Positions 33,571 through 40,767 of a stretch of 64,000 bases of DNA are shown here, piece by piece. This DNA comes from Pseudactinotalea terrae. GTDB taxonomy: Bacteria > Actinomycetota > Actinomycetes > Actinomycetales > Beutenbergiaceae. Positions within the stretch are counted from its first letter, which is position 1; the number at the start of each line of letters is the position of its first letter. The notes beneath the pieces were generated by a model. The model was not told the DNA's origin and made no database searches. It was given only the letters and a program-made list of their open reading frames with translations. The DNA lies in NCBI RefSeq assembly GCF_009733845.1, contig NZ_WNXZ01000001.1:682001-746000 (forward strand), read 5' to 3'. The position numbers were made by a program, and so were the translations under genes.

Positions 33571-33731
33571 TGTCGTCGAACCTCTCGTGCGTGCGGCGAC
33601 CCGGTAGGCTCCAGCGTTATCAGGGGTGGAGGGCTCTCGGGACGTACCGCGTTCTGGGGGCCCACACTCTTGTGCGGACCCATCGGCCGCGTTCGACGAC
33701 CGACACCTACGGTGTAGTAGCGGAGAAGGTG

Positions 33732-33896
33732 TCACCCCCCAGACTTCTTGCCGCTGGTGCGCTCGATGCTCTTGGACCGTGCGACGACCCGCGCGGCGGT
33801 CTCCGCCGAGATGGTCCGGCGGGCGGCAGCCGCCTTGGGTGTGCCCAGCGAGCTGCGCTCGACCATGGTGCGGATCGATCGTCCGTTTCGGTTCAT
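33732..33896 (-). CDS. 54-residue basic protein directly after sigma-like gene
   Basis: ATG at 33896 immediately follows the TGA of the sigma-like gene (TGA-ATG), and the frame runs 54 codons to TGA at 33732-33734 with mostly G/C third positions. The protein is Ala/Arg/Lys-rich (MNRNGRSIRTMVERSSLGTP, RRTISAETAARVVARSKSIE). No family is recognised. Abutting stop and start indicate translational coupling. Confidence 0.6.
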   Translation of the reverse strand: MNRNGRSIRTMVERSSLGTPKAAAARRTISAETAARVVARSKSIERTSGKKSGG

Positions 33897-34709
33897 TCAG
33901 GCCTTCTTCCTGGACTTGTCTGGTGACTGACGTTGCCGGGCACGTTCGTTGGCGAGCATTCGCTCCACCGCCTTCTCGGTGACGCCGAGCTCGACCGCGA
34001 TCTGCTGTTGGGTCCACTCCATGGCGGTGTAGACCATCGCCCTACGTACGTTCGGGTTCTTGATCCGGGCGAACCGGTCGTCCAGGATCAGTCGATTGAT
34101 GGCTTGCCGCTCCACGTCCTGTGGACTGCCGCCGCCCAGAGCAGTCAGGAGATCTTCGTCCTCGGTGGAGGTCCAGATGCTCGAGCGACGGATCTCGCCC
34201 TCCCAGCGCTTGTAGACGTTGGCGAATCGGAACAGGCACTGCCCGATGAAGAAGGTCCGCAGCGTTGCCCCACCGTCCGGGCGCCACTTGTTGCGCATCA
34301 GCACGTCCTCGCGGAAGTGCCTCAGCGCTGCTGCGACCGTCTCGCCGCTGAGCTCGATGACCTCATCGGGACTGAACCCACGTCCGATGCTGCGCAGGCC
34401 AGCATGGAGGCCTTTCTGCTGCTTGCACTTGGCCAGGATCATGCCCTGGCGCATCCAGGCGCCGATCACTGCCAGCCCGTACCGGGACAGCTCGGTAGCG
34501 AACAGGTCGTAGTCGGCGCCCTGGTAGCCGGCAAGCGCGAGCGTGGTGACCAGGTCTGCGTCGGCGGCGAGCCGGTCCACGCGTCGCGCCTGCTCGGTCG
34601 CCTCGTCGTCGCTGGGTAACCACCACAGCGGAACGGCGCCGACCTCCCGTTGTAGGGCGCCACCGAGCCGGGCCGGGAGATCCGGCTCCGGTTCGGGCTG
34701 GAAGGCCAT
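33897..34709 (-). CDS. Sigma-factor-like DNA-binding protein
   Basis: A 270-residue protein that reads like a divergent sigma factor. The middle part (DLFATELSRYGLAVIGAWMR, then ALRHFREDVLMRNKWRPDGG and TLRTFFIGQCLFRFANVYKR) takes the place of regions 2-3. The C-terminus has a region-4-type helix-turn-helix (AMEWTQQQIAVELGVTEKAV, ERMLANERARQR). GGAG lies six bases upstream of the ATG. It is followed without a gap by the 54-residue gene. I cannot tell whether it binds RNA polymerase or acts as a plain regulator. Confidence 0.72.
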   Translation of the reverse strand: MAFQPEPEPDLPARLGGALQREVGAVPLWWLPSDDEATEQARRVDRLAADADLVTTLALAGYQGADYDLFATELSRYGLAVIGAWMRQGMILAKCKQQKGLHAGLRSIGRGFSPDEVIELSGETVAAALRHFREDVLMRNKWRPDGGATLRTFFIGQCLFRFANVYKRWEGEIRRSSIWTSTEDEDLLTALGGGSPQDVERQAINRLILDDRFARIKNPNVRRAMVYTAMEWTQQQIAVELGVTEKAVERMLANERARQRQSPDKSRKKA

Positions 34710-34729
34710 GGCGACTCCGTCTGGTCGGT

Positions 34730-34757
34730 GACGTCGGCGAGCAAGCTCTCCGACGTC
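34730..34757. promoter_or_regulatory. Inverted repeat GACGTCGG-N12-CCGACGTC upstream of sigma-like gene
   Basis: Perfect 8-bp arms (34730-34737, 34750-34757) end 21 bases before the ATG at 34709. It may be an autoregulatory site or a leader hairpin affecting translation. Confidence 0.45.
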
Positions 34758-34845
34758 TCCTCTTAAGTCGCGGCGCTGGCGCTACCCCCCAACTTTCTGC
34801 GAACTCCTTCAGCGCGACTCAAGATACGAACATGCTTACGTCTCT

Positions 34846-35232
34846 ATGGTGCCGAACCGGCCTAGGTTCCACCAGCGCAAGCTCCCTGGAGTCGCTGTGT
34901 TAGCCGTCGTGTCGACGCCAGCGGATGGTCCGGTTCGGCGTGGTGAAGGCATGGACGGCATGACCCTCCCGCTCCTGGCGGTCGACGAGGGTGGGGCTCG
35001 GCAGGACCGCGACTTGATGGCCCAAGTCGATCGCCTGATCGCCGACAGTCACCGTGGGTGGCGAGCCCAACGTGATCGAGGCTTGCCTCCCAACTGGTGT
35101 CCTGCGGCATCGATCGAGGGTTCGACGCCGCAGGTCAGGAGGGTTGCGCTGGCCAGATCAATGGGGGAAGGGCGGAGGGTTGGAGGGGAGTCGCGATCGT
35201 GCATCCGTTGCAACGGTACGGGATTAGAATGA
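34846..35232 (+). CDS. Doubtful 128-residue reading frame
   Basis: Open frame from ATG 34846. A segment in the middle (LLAVDEGGARQDRDLMAQVD, RLIADSHRGWRAQRDRGLPP) looks protein-like, but codon bias is weaker than in neighbours, no ribosome binding site is visible and no family is recognised. It overlaps the tail of the broken gene on the other strand. It may be a remnant. Confidence 0.22.
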   Translation: MVPNRPRFHQRKLPGVAVLAVVSTPADGPVRRGEGMDGMTLPLLAVDEGGARQDRDLMAQVDRLIADSHRGWRAQRDRGLPPNWCPAASIEGSTPQVRRVALARSMGEGRRVGGESRSCIRCNGTGLE

Positions 35233-35711
35233 CATAATGTCCATTATCGGCGTTGAGCCGGATCGGCCTGAAACCCGGCTCACCGGGTGGGTGGGTCGGT
35301 TCCATGCCACTCAAGACGCGGCCGGTACGTCTCGCCCGATAGTGGCGAGCACGCCGCCCAGGTTGCGTCTGCGGACGACTCCTGCGACGGGCAACGCGTT
35401 CGCGGTCGTCGGCCTCACCGTCGGGCCTGTAGACGATCTCGATGCCAAGCTCGGCACGCAGCGCTGTGGCCAGCGCTGACCCTTGCTCGACGATCTCCTT
35501 GTGCGTCTGCTCGTCGGGCCAGTGATAGGCGTGCGCCGACAGGATCTCGTCGCAGCGCGCGTTCCAGTCCCGTAAGCGCTCGCGCAGACCGTCGGACACC
35601 GGTAGCTCCGTCAGATCGAGGTTTCCCGATCTCGCTACCCGTGCGCTCCCACAGCGGCGAGGCCGTCCAACCGTGGAACAGCGCCAGACGCGTCGACCGG
35701 AACGCAGTCAT
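35135..35711 (-). pseudogene. Frameshifted conserved protein of unknown function
   Basis: Reading from ATG 35711 gives MTAFRSTRLALFHGWTASPL-WERTGSEIG. The frame then continues in the neighbouring phase as NLDLTELPVSDGLRERLRDW, NARCDEILSAHAYHWPDEQT and ALATALRAELGIEIVYRPDG. Removing one A from the coding-strand AAA run (TTT at 35622-35624 on +) joins the two halves perfectly. The tail after VYRPDG to the stop at 35135 is Arg-rich and probably not original sequence. It is a disrupted gene, unless the run is a sequencing error or a slippage site. The family is one of small hypothetical actinobacterial proteins. Confidence 0.72.
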
Positions 35712-35829
35712 GCCTGCCATCCCCCGAACATGGACGGTCGACGCCCGAAATGACATAACGCTCGCGCCAGCTCACGGCCCCGCGTCGGCGACGACTCTGC
35801 TCGTGCTCGCGGGGCGCCGCTGGCCCCGC

Positions 35830-36348
35830 TCACACGGTCTCTGCCAGCTCGAGGTCGACCATCAGCTCATCGGCGATCGGCTCGAGTGCGCGCCGGACCG
35901 CATCCGGGTCGGTCCCGGGAGCCAGCGTCACCACTGCTTCGGCCTCGAACAGCAAGCCGCCACCCTGGGGCGCGTTGTGCGTCCAGGAACGGAAGCTGCG
36001 GATGCTCACGTGCTGCTCGGCGAGCGCCGCGCTGACCTGTTGCACCATCCCGGGTCGGTCGAGCCCGACGAGATGGACCTGGACCTCATGACCGCCCTCT
36101 CCCCCGCTCCCGGCGGGCGTCACGTCCACCTTCCAGCCGATCTCCTCACGCAGTGCCGCGGCCGCTTCCATGAACGCCTCGACGGCCTCAGCGGGGATGT
36201 CCACCAGCACGATGCCGGCAAACTTGCCCGCCAGGCGGGCGAGCTGACTGTCGAGCCAGTTCCCGCCATGGCCCTCGACGGCTCGCGACAACGCCGACAC
36301 GAGGCCTTCTCGGTCATCCCCGACAGCGGTGAGCACCAGAAGCGTCAT
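35830..36348 (-). CDS. ACT-domain regulator (GcvR-like)
   Basis: A 172-residue protein made of two ACT domains (TLLVLTAVGDDREGLVSALS, then VQVHLVGLDRPGMVQQVSAA). It resembles GcvR, the glycine cleavage repressor partner, but actinobacterial versions are not shown to do this; small-molecule (amino acid) binding is the safe statement. No gcv genes are in the window. A GC hairpin (35809-35829) follows the stop directly and may terminate transcription. Confidence 0.85.
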   Translation of the reverse strand: MTLLVLTAVGDDREGLVSALSRAVEGHGGNWLDSQLARLAGKFAGIVLVDIPAEAVEAFMEAAAALREEIGWKVDVTPAGSGGEGGHEVQVHLVGLDRPGMVQQVSAALAEQHVSIRSFRSWTHNAPQGGGLLFEAEAVVTLAPGTDPDAVRRALEPIADELMVDLELAETV

Positions 36349-36499
36349 GACGCCACGCTAGTCGAGGGCATCGACCCGTTGCCCCGCTTCCTGGGTGCAC
36401 AACCCTCAAGAATGAGCAAAGCCCCGCCCCCGAGATGCTTGAGCTCACGGGTTAGTGTCGAGACCACCACGACGGCTGCACCACGAGAGAGGTCAGAGC

Positions 36500-37024
36500 A
36501 TGAGCGACAGCAACCCCGTGACCGCCATCGATGATCTGGACCTCGACCGCTACCTGGGGCTCTGGTACGAGATCGCGCGGCTGCCGCTGCGCTACGAGGA
36601 CGCCGAGGCCAGCAACGTCACCGCCCAGTACTCCCTCGACGACGGGTCCATCCGTGTGGACAACCGATGCCTCGACGCCGACGGCGAGCCCACCCAGGCG
36701 GTCGGCCGCGCCACGCCGGCGGGCGACTCCCCCGCCCAGCTCGAGGTCACGTTCCTCCCGGAGGGCCTCCGGTGGATCCCCTTCACGAAGGGCGACTACT
36801 GGGTGCTCAAGCTCGACGCCGACTACCAGCACGCCCTCGTCGGCACCCCCGACCACAAGAACCTGTGGCTCCTGGCCCGCACCCCGCACGTCGATGCCGC
36901 CGTCGAGCAGGAGTTCCTCACCGAGGCCGCGCGTCAGGGCTTCGACCTGACCGACCTGATTCGTCCGGTACAGGACGGCGGGCGCGTCACCGACGAAGCG
37001 CTCGCCTCGTCCGCGGAGAGCTGA
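36500..37024 (+). CDS. Lipocalin family protein (Blc-like)
   Basis: A 174-residue lipocalin: the G-x-W motif is in LDRYLGLWYEIARLPLRYED, followed by NVTAQYSLDDGSIRVDNRCL and YWVLKLDADYQHALVGTPDH. Blc proteins bind fatty acids or lysophospholipids. Unlike E. coli Blc there is no lipobox or signal peptide, so this one is probably cytoplasmic. GAGAGG precedes ATG 36500. Confidence 0.9.
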   Translation: MSDSNPVTAIDDLDLDRYLGLWYEIARLPLRYEDAEASNVTAQYSLDDGSIRVDNRCLDADGEPTQAVGRATPAGDSPAQLEVTFLPEGLRWIPFTKGDYWVLKLDADYQHALVGTPDHKNLWLLARTPHVDAAVEQEFLTEAARQGFDLTDLIRPVQDGGRVTDEALASSAES

Positions 37025-37052
37025 GCCGGCCGAGGTCTAGCGCCGACCTGCC

Positions 37053-39410
37053 TCACGCCACGTAGTCGGCCAGGTGTTCTCCGGTCAGGGTCGCCTGCGT
37101 GGCCACCAGATCAGTTGGCGTTCCCTCGAACACCACTCGGCCGCCGTCGTGCCCAGCGCCCGGACCGAGGTCGATGATCCAGTCCGCATGGGCCATGACC
37201 GCCTGGTGGTGCTCGATCACGATCACCGACTTACCAGAATCCACCAGCCGGTCCAGCAGCCCGAGCAGCCCCTCGACATCGGCCAGGTGCAGCCCCGTGG
37301 TCGGCTCGTCGAGCACGTAGACGTCCGCGCCCTTCTCCCCCATCTGCGTCGCCAGCTTCAGCCGCTGCCGCTCACCGCCGGACAGGGTGTTGAGCGCCTG
37401 CCCGAGGGTGAGATAGCCGAGCCCGACATCCTCCAGCCGCTCCAGGATCTTCACCGCCGCCGGCGTCTTCGCATCACCGTCTGCGAAGAAGGCGTGCGCG
37501 TCGGCGACCGGGAGCTCGAGCACCTCGGCGATGTTCTTGCCACCGAATGTGTACTCGAGCACGGCAGCCTGGAACCGGCGGCCGCCGCACTCCTCGCATG
37601 TCGTCGTCACGGTCGCCATCGGACCCAGGTCGGTCTCGATGGTGCCGGCGCCGTTGCACACCGGGCACGCCCCCTCGGAGTTGGCGCTGAACAGCGCCGC
37701 CTTCACATCGTTCGCCTTCGCGAAGGCCTTCCGGATGGGCTCGAGCAGCCCGGTGTAGGTGGCGGGGTTGCTGCGCCGTGACCCCTTGATGCCGCGCTGA
37801 TCGATCACGACCACGCCATCGCGATCGGCCACCGAGCCGCCGATGAGCGAGCTCTTGCCCGACCCAGCCACGCCGGTGATGGCGACCAGGACACCGAGCG
37901 GTATGTCGACGTCGACATCGCGCAGGTTGTTCGCGCTCGCTCCCCTGACCTCGATCTTCCCGACGGCGGAGCGCACCGAGTCCTTCACGCTCGCCTTGTC
38001 GTCGAGGTGCTGCCCGGTCACGGTGTCGCTGCCCCGCAGTCCTTCCAACGAGCCGGTGTACATCACCTCTCCCCCGGCGGTACCGGCGCCTGGCCCCAGG
38101 TCGATCACGTGGTCGGCGATCGCGATCGTCTCCGGTTTGTGCTCCACCACCAGCACCGTGTTGCCCTTGTCCCGCAGCTGCAGGAGCAGGTCGTTCATGC
38201 GCGCGATGTCGTGGGGGTGAAGGCCAATGGTCGGCTCGTCGAACACATACGTGACATCGGTCAGGGCCGAACCGAGGTGACGGATCATCTTCGTCCGCTG
38301 TGCCTCACCACCGGAGAGCGAACCTGAAGGGCGCTCGAGCGACAGGTAACCCAACCCGATCGACACGAACGAGTCCAGCAGGTCGCTCAATCCTTCACGT
38401 AGCGGCGCAACTGAAGGCTCATTGAGATCGCGCACCCAGTCCGCCAGATCCGTGATCTGCATCGCGCACAGGTCGGCGATGTTCTTGCCTCGGATCTTCG
38501 AGGAACGTGCCTCGGGCGCGAGCCGGGTGCCGCCGCACTCCGGGCAGGTACCGAACGTGATGGCCTTCTCTACGAACCGGCGTACGTGCGGCTGCATCGC
38601 CTCGACGTCCTTGGACAGGAACGACTTCTGGATCCGTGGGATCAGCCCCTCGAAGGTGACGTTGATGCCCTCCGCCTTGACCTTGGTGGGCTCCTTGTAC
38701 AGCAGGTCGTGCAGCTGGCGCTTGGTGAACTTCTTGATCGGCTTGTCGCCAGGGAAGAACCCGGAGTTCTCGTAGATGCGCGCGTACCAGGTGCCGGGTC
38801 CATACCCGGGGATCAGGAACGCGCCCTCGGCGATCGACTTCTCCTCGTCGTACAGCGCGGTCAGGTCGAAGTCGGAGACGGAGCCGCGCCCCTCGCACTT
38901 CGGGCACATGCCGCCGAGCTGGTTGAAGCTCGCCTTCTCAGCGATCGTCTTGCCGCCGCGCTGCACCGTGATGGCACCGCTCGCGCTCACCGACGGCACG
39001 TTGAAGGAGTAGGCGTTCGGCGAGCCGATGTGAGGATCGCCCAACCTGCTGAACAGGATCCGCAGCAGCGCGTTCGCGTCCGTGACCGTGCCCACGGTCG
39101 AGCGCGGGTTCGAGCCCAGCCGTTCCTGATCCACGATGATCGCCGGCGTCAGCCCGTCCAGCACGTCCACGTCCGGACGAGCGAGCGTGGGCATGAAGCC
39201 CTGCACGAACGCGGGGTAGGTCTCGTCGATGAGCCGCTTCGACTCCGCGGCGATCGTGTCGAACACGAGCGAGCTCTTGCCCGACCCGGACACCCCGGTG
39301 AAGACCGTCAGACGACGTTTCGGGATCTCGACGTCGACATCCTTCAGGTTGTTCTCCCGGGCGCCACGGACCCGGATCAGGTCGTGGCTGTCAGCCGGCT
39401 GCCTGCTCAT
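37053..39410 (-). CDS. UvrA paralogue (UvrA2/DrrC-like ABC ATPase)
   Basis: A 785-residue class of UvrA-like protein with two ABC modules: Walker A GVSGSGKSS and GVAGSGKSS, signatures LSGGEAQR and LSGGERQR, and zinc-finger motifs CPKCEGRGS, CPECGG and CPVCNGAG/CEECGG. It is about 160 residues shorter than UvrA and lacks the UvrB-binding insertion, which defines the UvrA2 group implicated in self-protection against DNA-binding drugs. ATG 39410 overlaps the upstream TGA (ATGA). It is the last gene of an AraC-VOC-PPOX-UvrA2 operon. Confidence 0.9.
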   Translation of the reverse strand: MSRQPADSHDLIRVRGARENNLKDVDVEIPKRRLTVFTGVSGSGKSSLVFDTIAAESKRLIDETYPAFVQGFMPTLARPDVDVLDGLTPAIIVDQERLGSNPRSTVGTVTDANALLRILFSRLGDPHIGSPNAYSFNVPSVSASGAITVQRGGKTIAEKASFNQLGGMCPKCEGRGSVSDFDLTALYDEEKSIAEGAFLIPGYGPGTWYARIYENSGFFPGDKPIKKFTKRQLHDLLYKEPTKVKAEGINVTFEGLIPRIQKSFLSKDVEAMQPHVRRFVEKAITFGTCPECGGTRLAPEARSSKIRGKNIADLCAMQITDLADWVRDLNEPSVAPLREGLSDLLDSFVSIGLGYLSLERPSGSLSGGEAQRTKMIRHLGSALTDVTYVFDEPTIGLHPHDIARMNDLLLQLRDKGNTVLVVEHKPETIAIADHVIDLGPGAGTAGGEVMYTGSLEGLRGSDTVTGQHLDDKASVKDSVRSAVGKIEVRGASANNLRDVDVDIPLGVLVAITGVAGSGKSSLIGGSVADRDGVVVIDQRGIKGSRRSNPATYTGLLEPIRKAFAKANDVKAALFSANSEGACPVCNGAGTIETDLGPMATVTTTCEECGGRRFQAAVLEYTFGGKNIAEVLELPVADAHAFFADGDAKTPAAVKILERLEDVGLGYLTLGQALNTLSGGERQRLKLATQMGEKGADVYVLDEPTTGLHLADVEGLLGLLDRLVDSGKSVIVIEHHQAVMAHADWIIDLGPGAGHDGGRVVFEGTPTDLVATQATLTGEHLADYVA

Positions 39411-39877
39411 GCAACTCCCTCGTCGTCCCGCCAGATGCCGTCGACCATCAGGTCGCGGCCCTCGATCTCGTTCTCTTCTCGCCAAGCCTGGATCCGCTGC
39501 GGCGTGACACGGAACCACAGGTAGGGGCTCCGCAACAGCCGGGGGTCGAATCCGGCGTGCGCCGCGAACGCATCGCCCCGGGCGTCCGGTAGCTCTGCCA
39601 TGGCCAGGATCTCGACGCTACCGTCGATCAGGCACACATCACGGGTATGACCCACCGCGAGGCGCACGACCGGGTTAGCCAGAAGGTTGCGCGCGGTTCG
39701 CGTGTCCGCTCCGGTCGACAGCAGCACCGTCCCGCCGTCCCAATGATGGGACAGCGGCACCAGGTACGGCAGCCCGTCGGCGCCCACTGATGCGACCCAG
39801 ACGTCGACGGCGGTGCGCAGCAGATCCTCGACGGCTCGCCTGCGCTCCGCGCGAGGGCGGGCCGCCGCTGGCGTCAC
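39407..39877 (-). CDS. Pyridoxamine 5'-phosphate oxidase-like (FMN/F420-binding) protein
   Basis: A 156-residue split-barrel protein (VWVASVGADGLPYLVPLSHH, WDGGTVLLSTGADTRTARNL, PVVRLAVGHTRDVCLIDGSV) of the PPOX/FDR class that binds FMN or F420. The reaction is unknown. It starts with GTG overlapping the VOC gene stop (GTGA, 39874-39877) and ends in the uvrA-like start, so all three are coupled. Confidence 0.87.
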   Translation of the reverse strand: MTPAAARPRAERRRAVEDLLRTAVDVWVASVGADGLPYLVPLSHHWDGGTVLLSTGADTRTARNLLANPVVRLAVGHTRDVCLIDGSVEILAMAELPDARGDAFAAHAGFDPRLLRSPYLWFRVTPQRIQAWREENEIEGRDLMVDGIWRDDEGVA

Positions 39878-40284
39878 CTCGCCTGCTGGATACGCAGCGT
39901 GTTGCCCGCGGGGTCTCGCACCGCGCAGTCGCGCACGCCCCAGTCCTGATCGGCAGGCTCCTGCAGGATGTCGGCGCCGCCCGCTTCCAGCTTGGCGAAC
40001 GTGTCCTCGAGATCCTCGCTCGCCAGCAGCATGCTCGCGAACGTCCCCTTCGCCATCATCTCGGTGATGGTGCGGCGCTCGTCGTCGGTGATCGCCGGGT
40101 CGGCGCCCGGGGGGTGCAGGACGAGGTTGACGTCGGGCTGCTCGGGCGGGCCGACCGTGATCCAGTGCATGTCGTTGTAGCCCACCTCCTGGCGGATCTC
40201 GAAGCCGAGGAGGTCCCGGTAGAACGCCTTGGCGGCGTCAGCGTCGTCGTGCGGAAGGAACGTGGTGTGCAAGGTGATAGCCAT
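39874..40284 (-). CDS. VOC family protein (glyoxalase/bleomycin resistance fold)
   Basis: A 136-residue VOC protein: HTTFLPHDDADAAKAFYRDL at the N-terminus, MHWITVGPPEQPDVNLVLHP in the middle and WGVRDCAVRDPAGNTLRIQQ at the end. Members are metal enzymes or drug-binding resistance proteins. The ATG lies 4 bases after the AraC gene stop. Operon context with UvrA2 suggests involvement in xenobiotic defence, by inference. Confidence 0.88.
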   Translation of the reverse strand: MAITLHTTFLPHDDADAAKAFYRDLLGFEIRQEVGYNDMHWITVGPPEQPDVNLVLHPPGADPAITDDERRTITEMMAKGTFASMLLASEDLEDTFAKLEAGGADILQEPADQDWGVRDCAVRDPAGNTLRIQQAR

Positions 40285-40288
40285 GCGC

Positions 40289-40732
40289 TCACGCTATGCC
40301 CGGGCCCGGAGGCCGCGCTTCTCGATTCCTGATCGGTCTGGCGACCTTCTTGACGATCATGGTCGGCAGGCCGCGCAGGTCCTCCCTGGCACGCTCGCGA
40401 TACTCGCTGGGTGGCATCCCGACCAGCTCGGAGAACCGCGTGCTGAAGGTACCCAGCGAGGATCCGCCGACGGCGAAGCACACCTCGGTCACCGACAGAT
40501 CGCCCCTGCGGAGCAGGGTCATCGCGCGCTCGATGCGTCTGGTCATCAGGTACGAGTACGGCGACTCGCCGAACTCCTCCTTGAACCGGCGACTCAGGTG
40601 GCCGGCGGACAGGTGCACGCCTGCTGCGAGGGCAGGCACGTCCAGCGGCTCGCGGTAGTCACGGTCGATGCGGTCGCGCACCTGGCGCAGCAGTCTCAGC
40701 TCCCGCAGGCGCGGGTCGTCCGTGCTGGCCAT
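40289..40732 (-). CDS. AraC-family transcriptional regulator
   Basis: A 147-residue protein, nearly only the DNA-binding domain: two HTH motifs (LAAGVHLSAGHLSRRFKEEF and CFAVGGSSLGTFSTRFSELV, ending GMPPSEYR). There is no ligand-binding domain. It heads the operon with VOC, PPOX and UvrA2 genes and probably controls it, resembling small SoxS/MarA-type activators. Confidence 0.9.
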   Translation of the reverse strand: MASTDDPRLRELRLLRQVRDRIDRDYREPLDVPALAAGVHLSAGHLSRRFKEEFGESPYSYLMTRRIERAMTLLRRGDLSVTEVCFAVGGSSLGTFSTRFSELVGMPPSEYRERAREDLRGLPTMIVKKVARPIRNREARPPGPGIA

Positions 40733-40767
40733 GAGCCGATCGTGTCATGGCCAGCACGGCACCGGGG

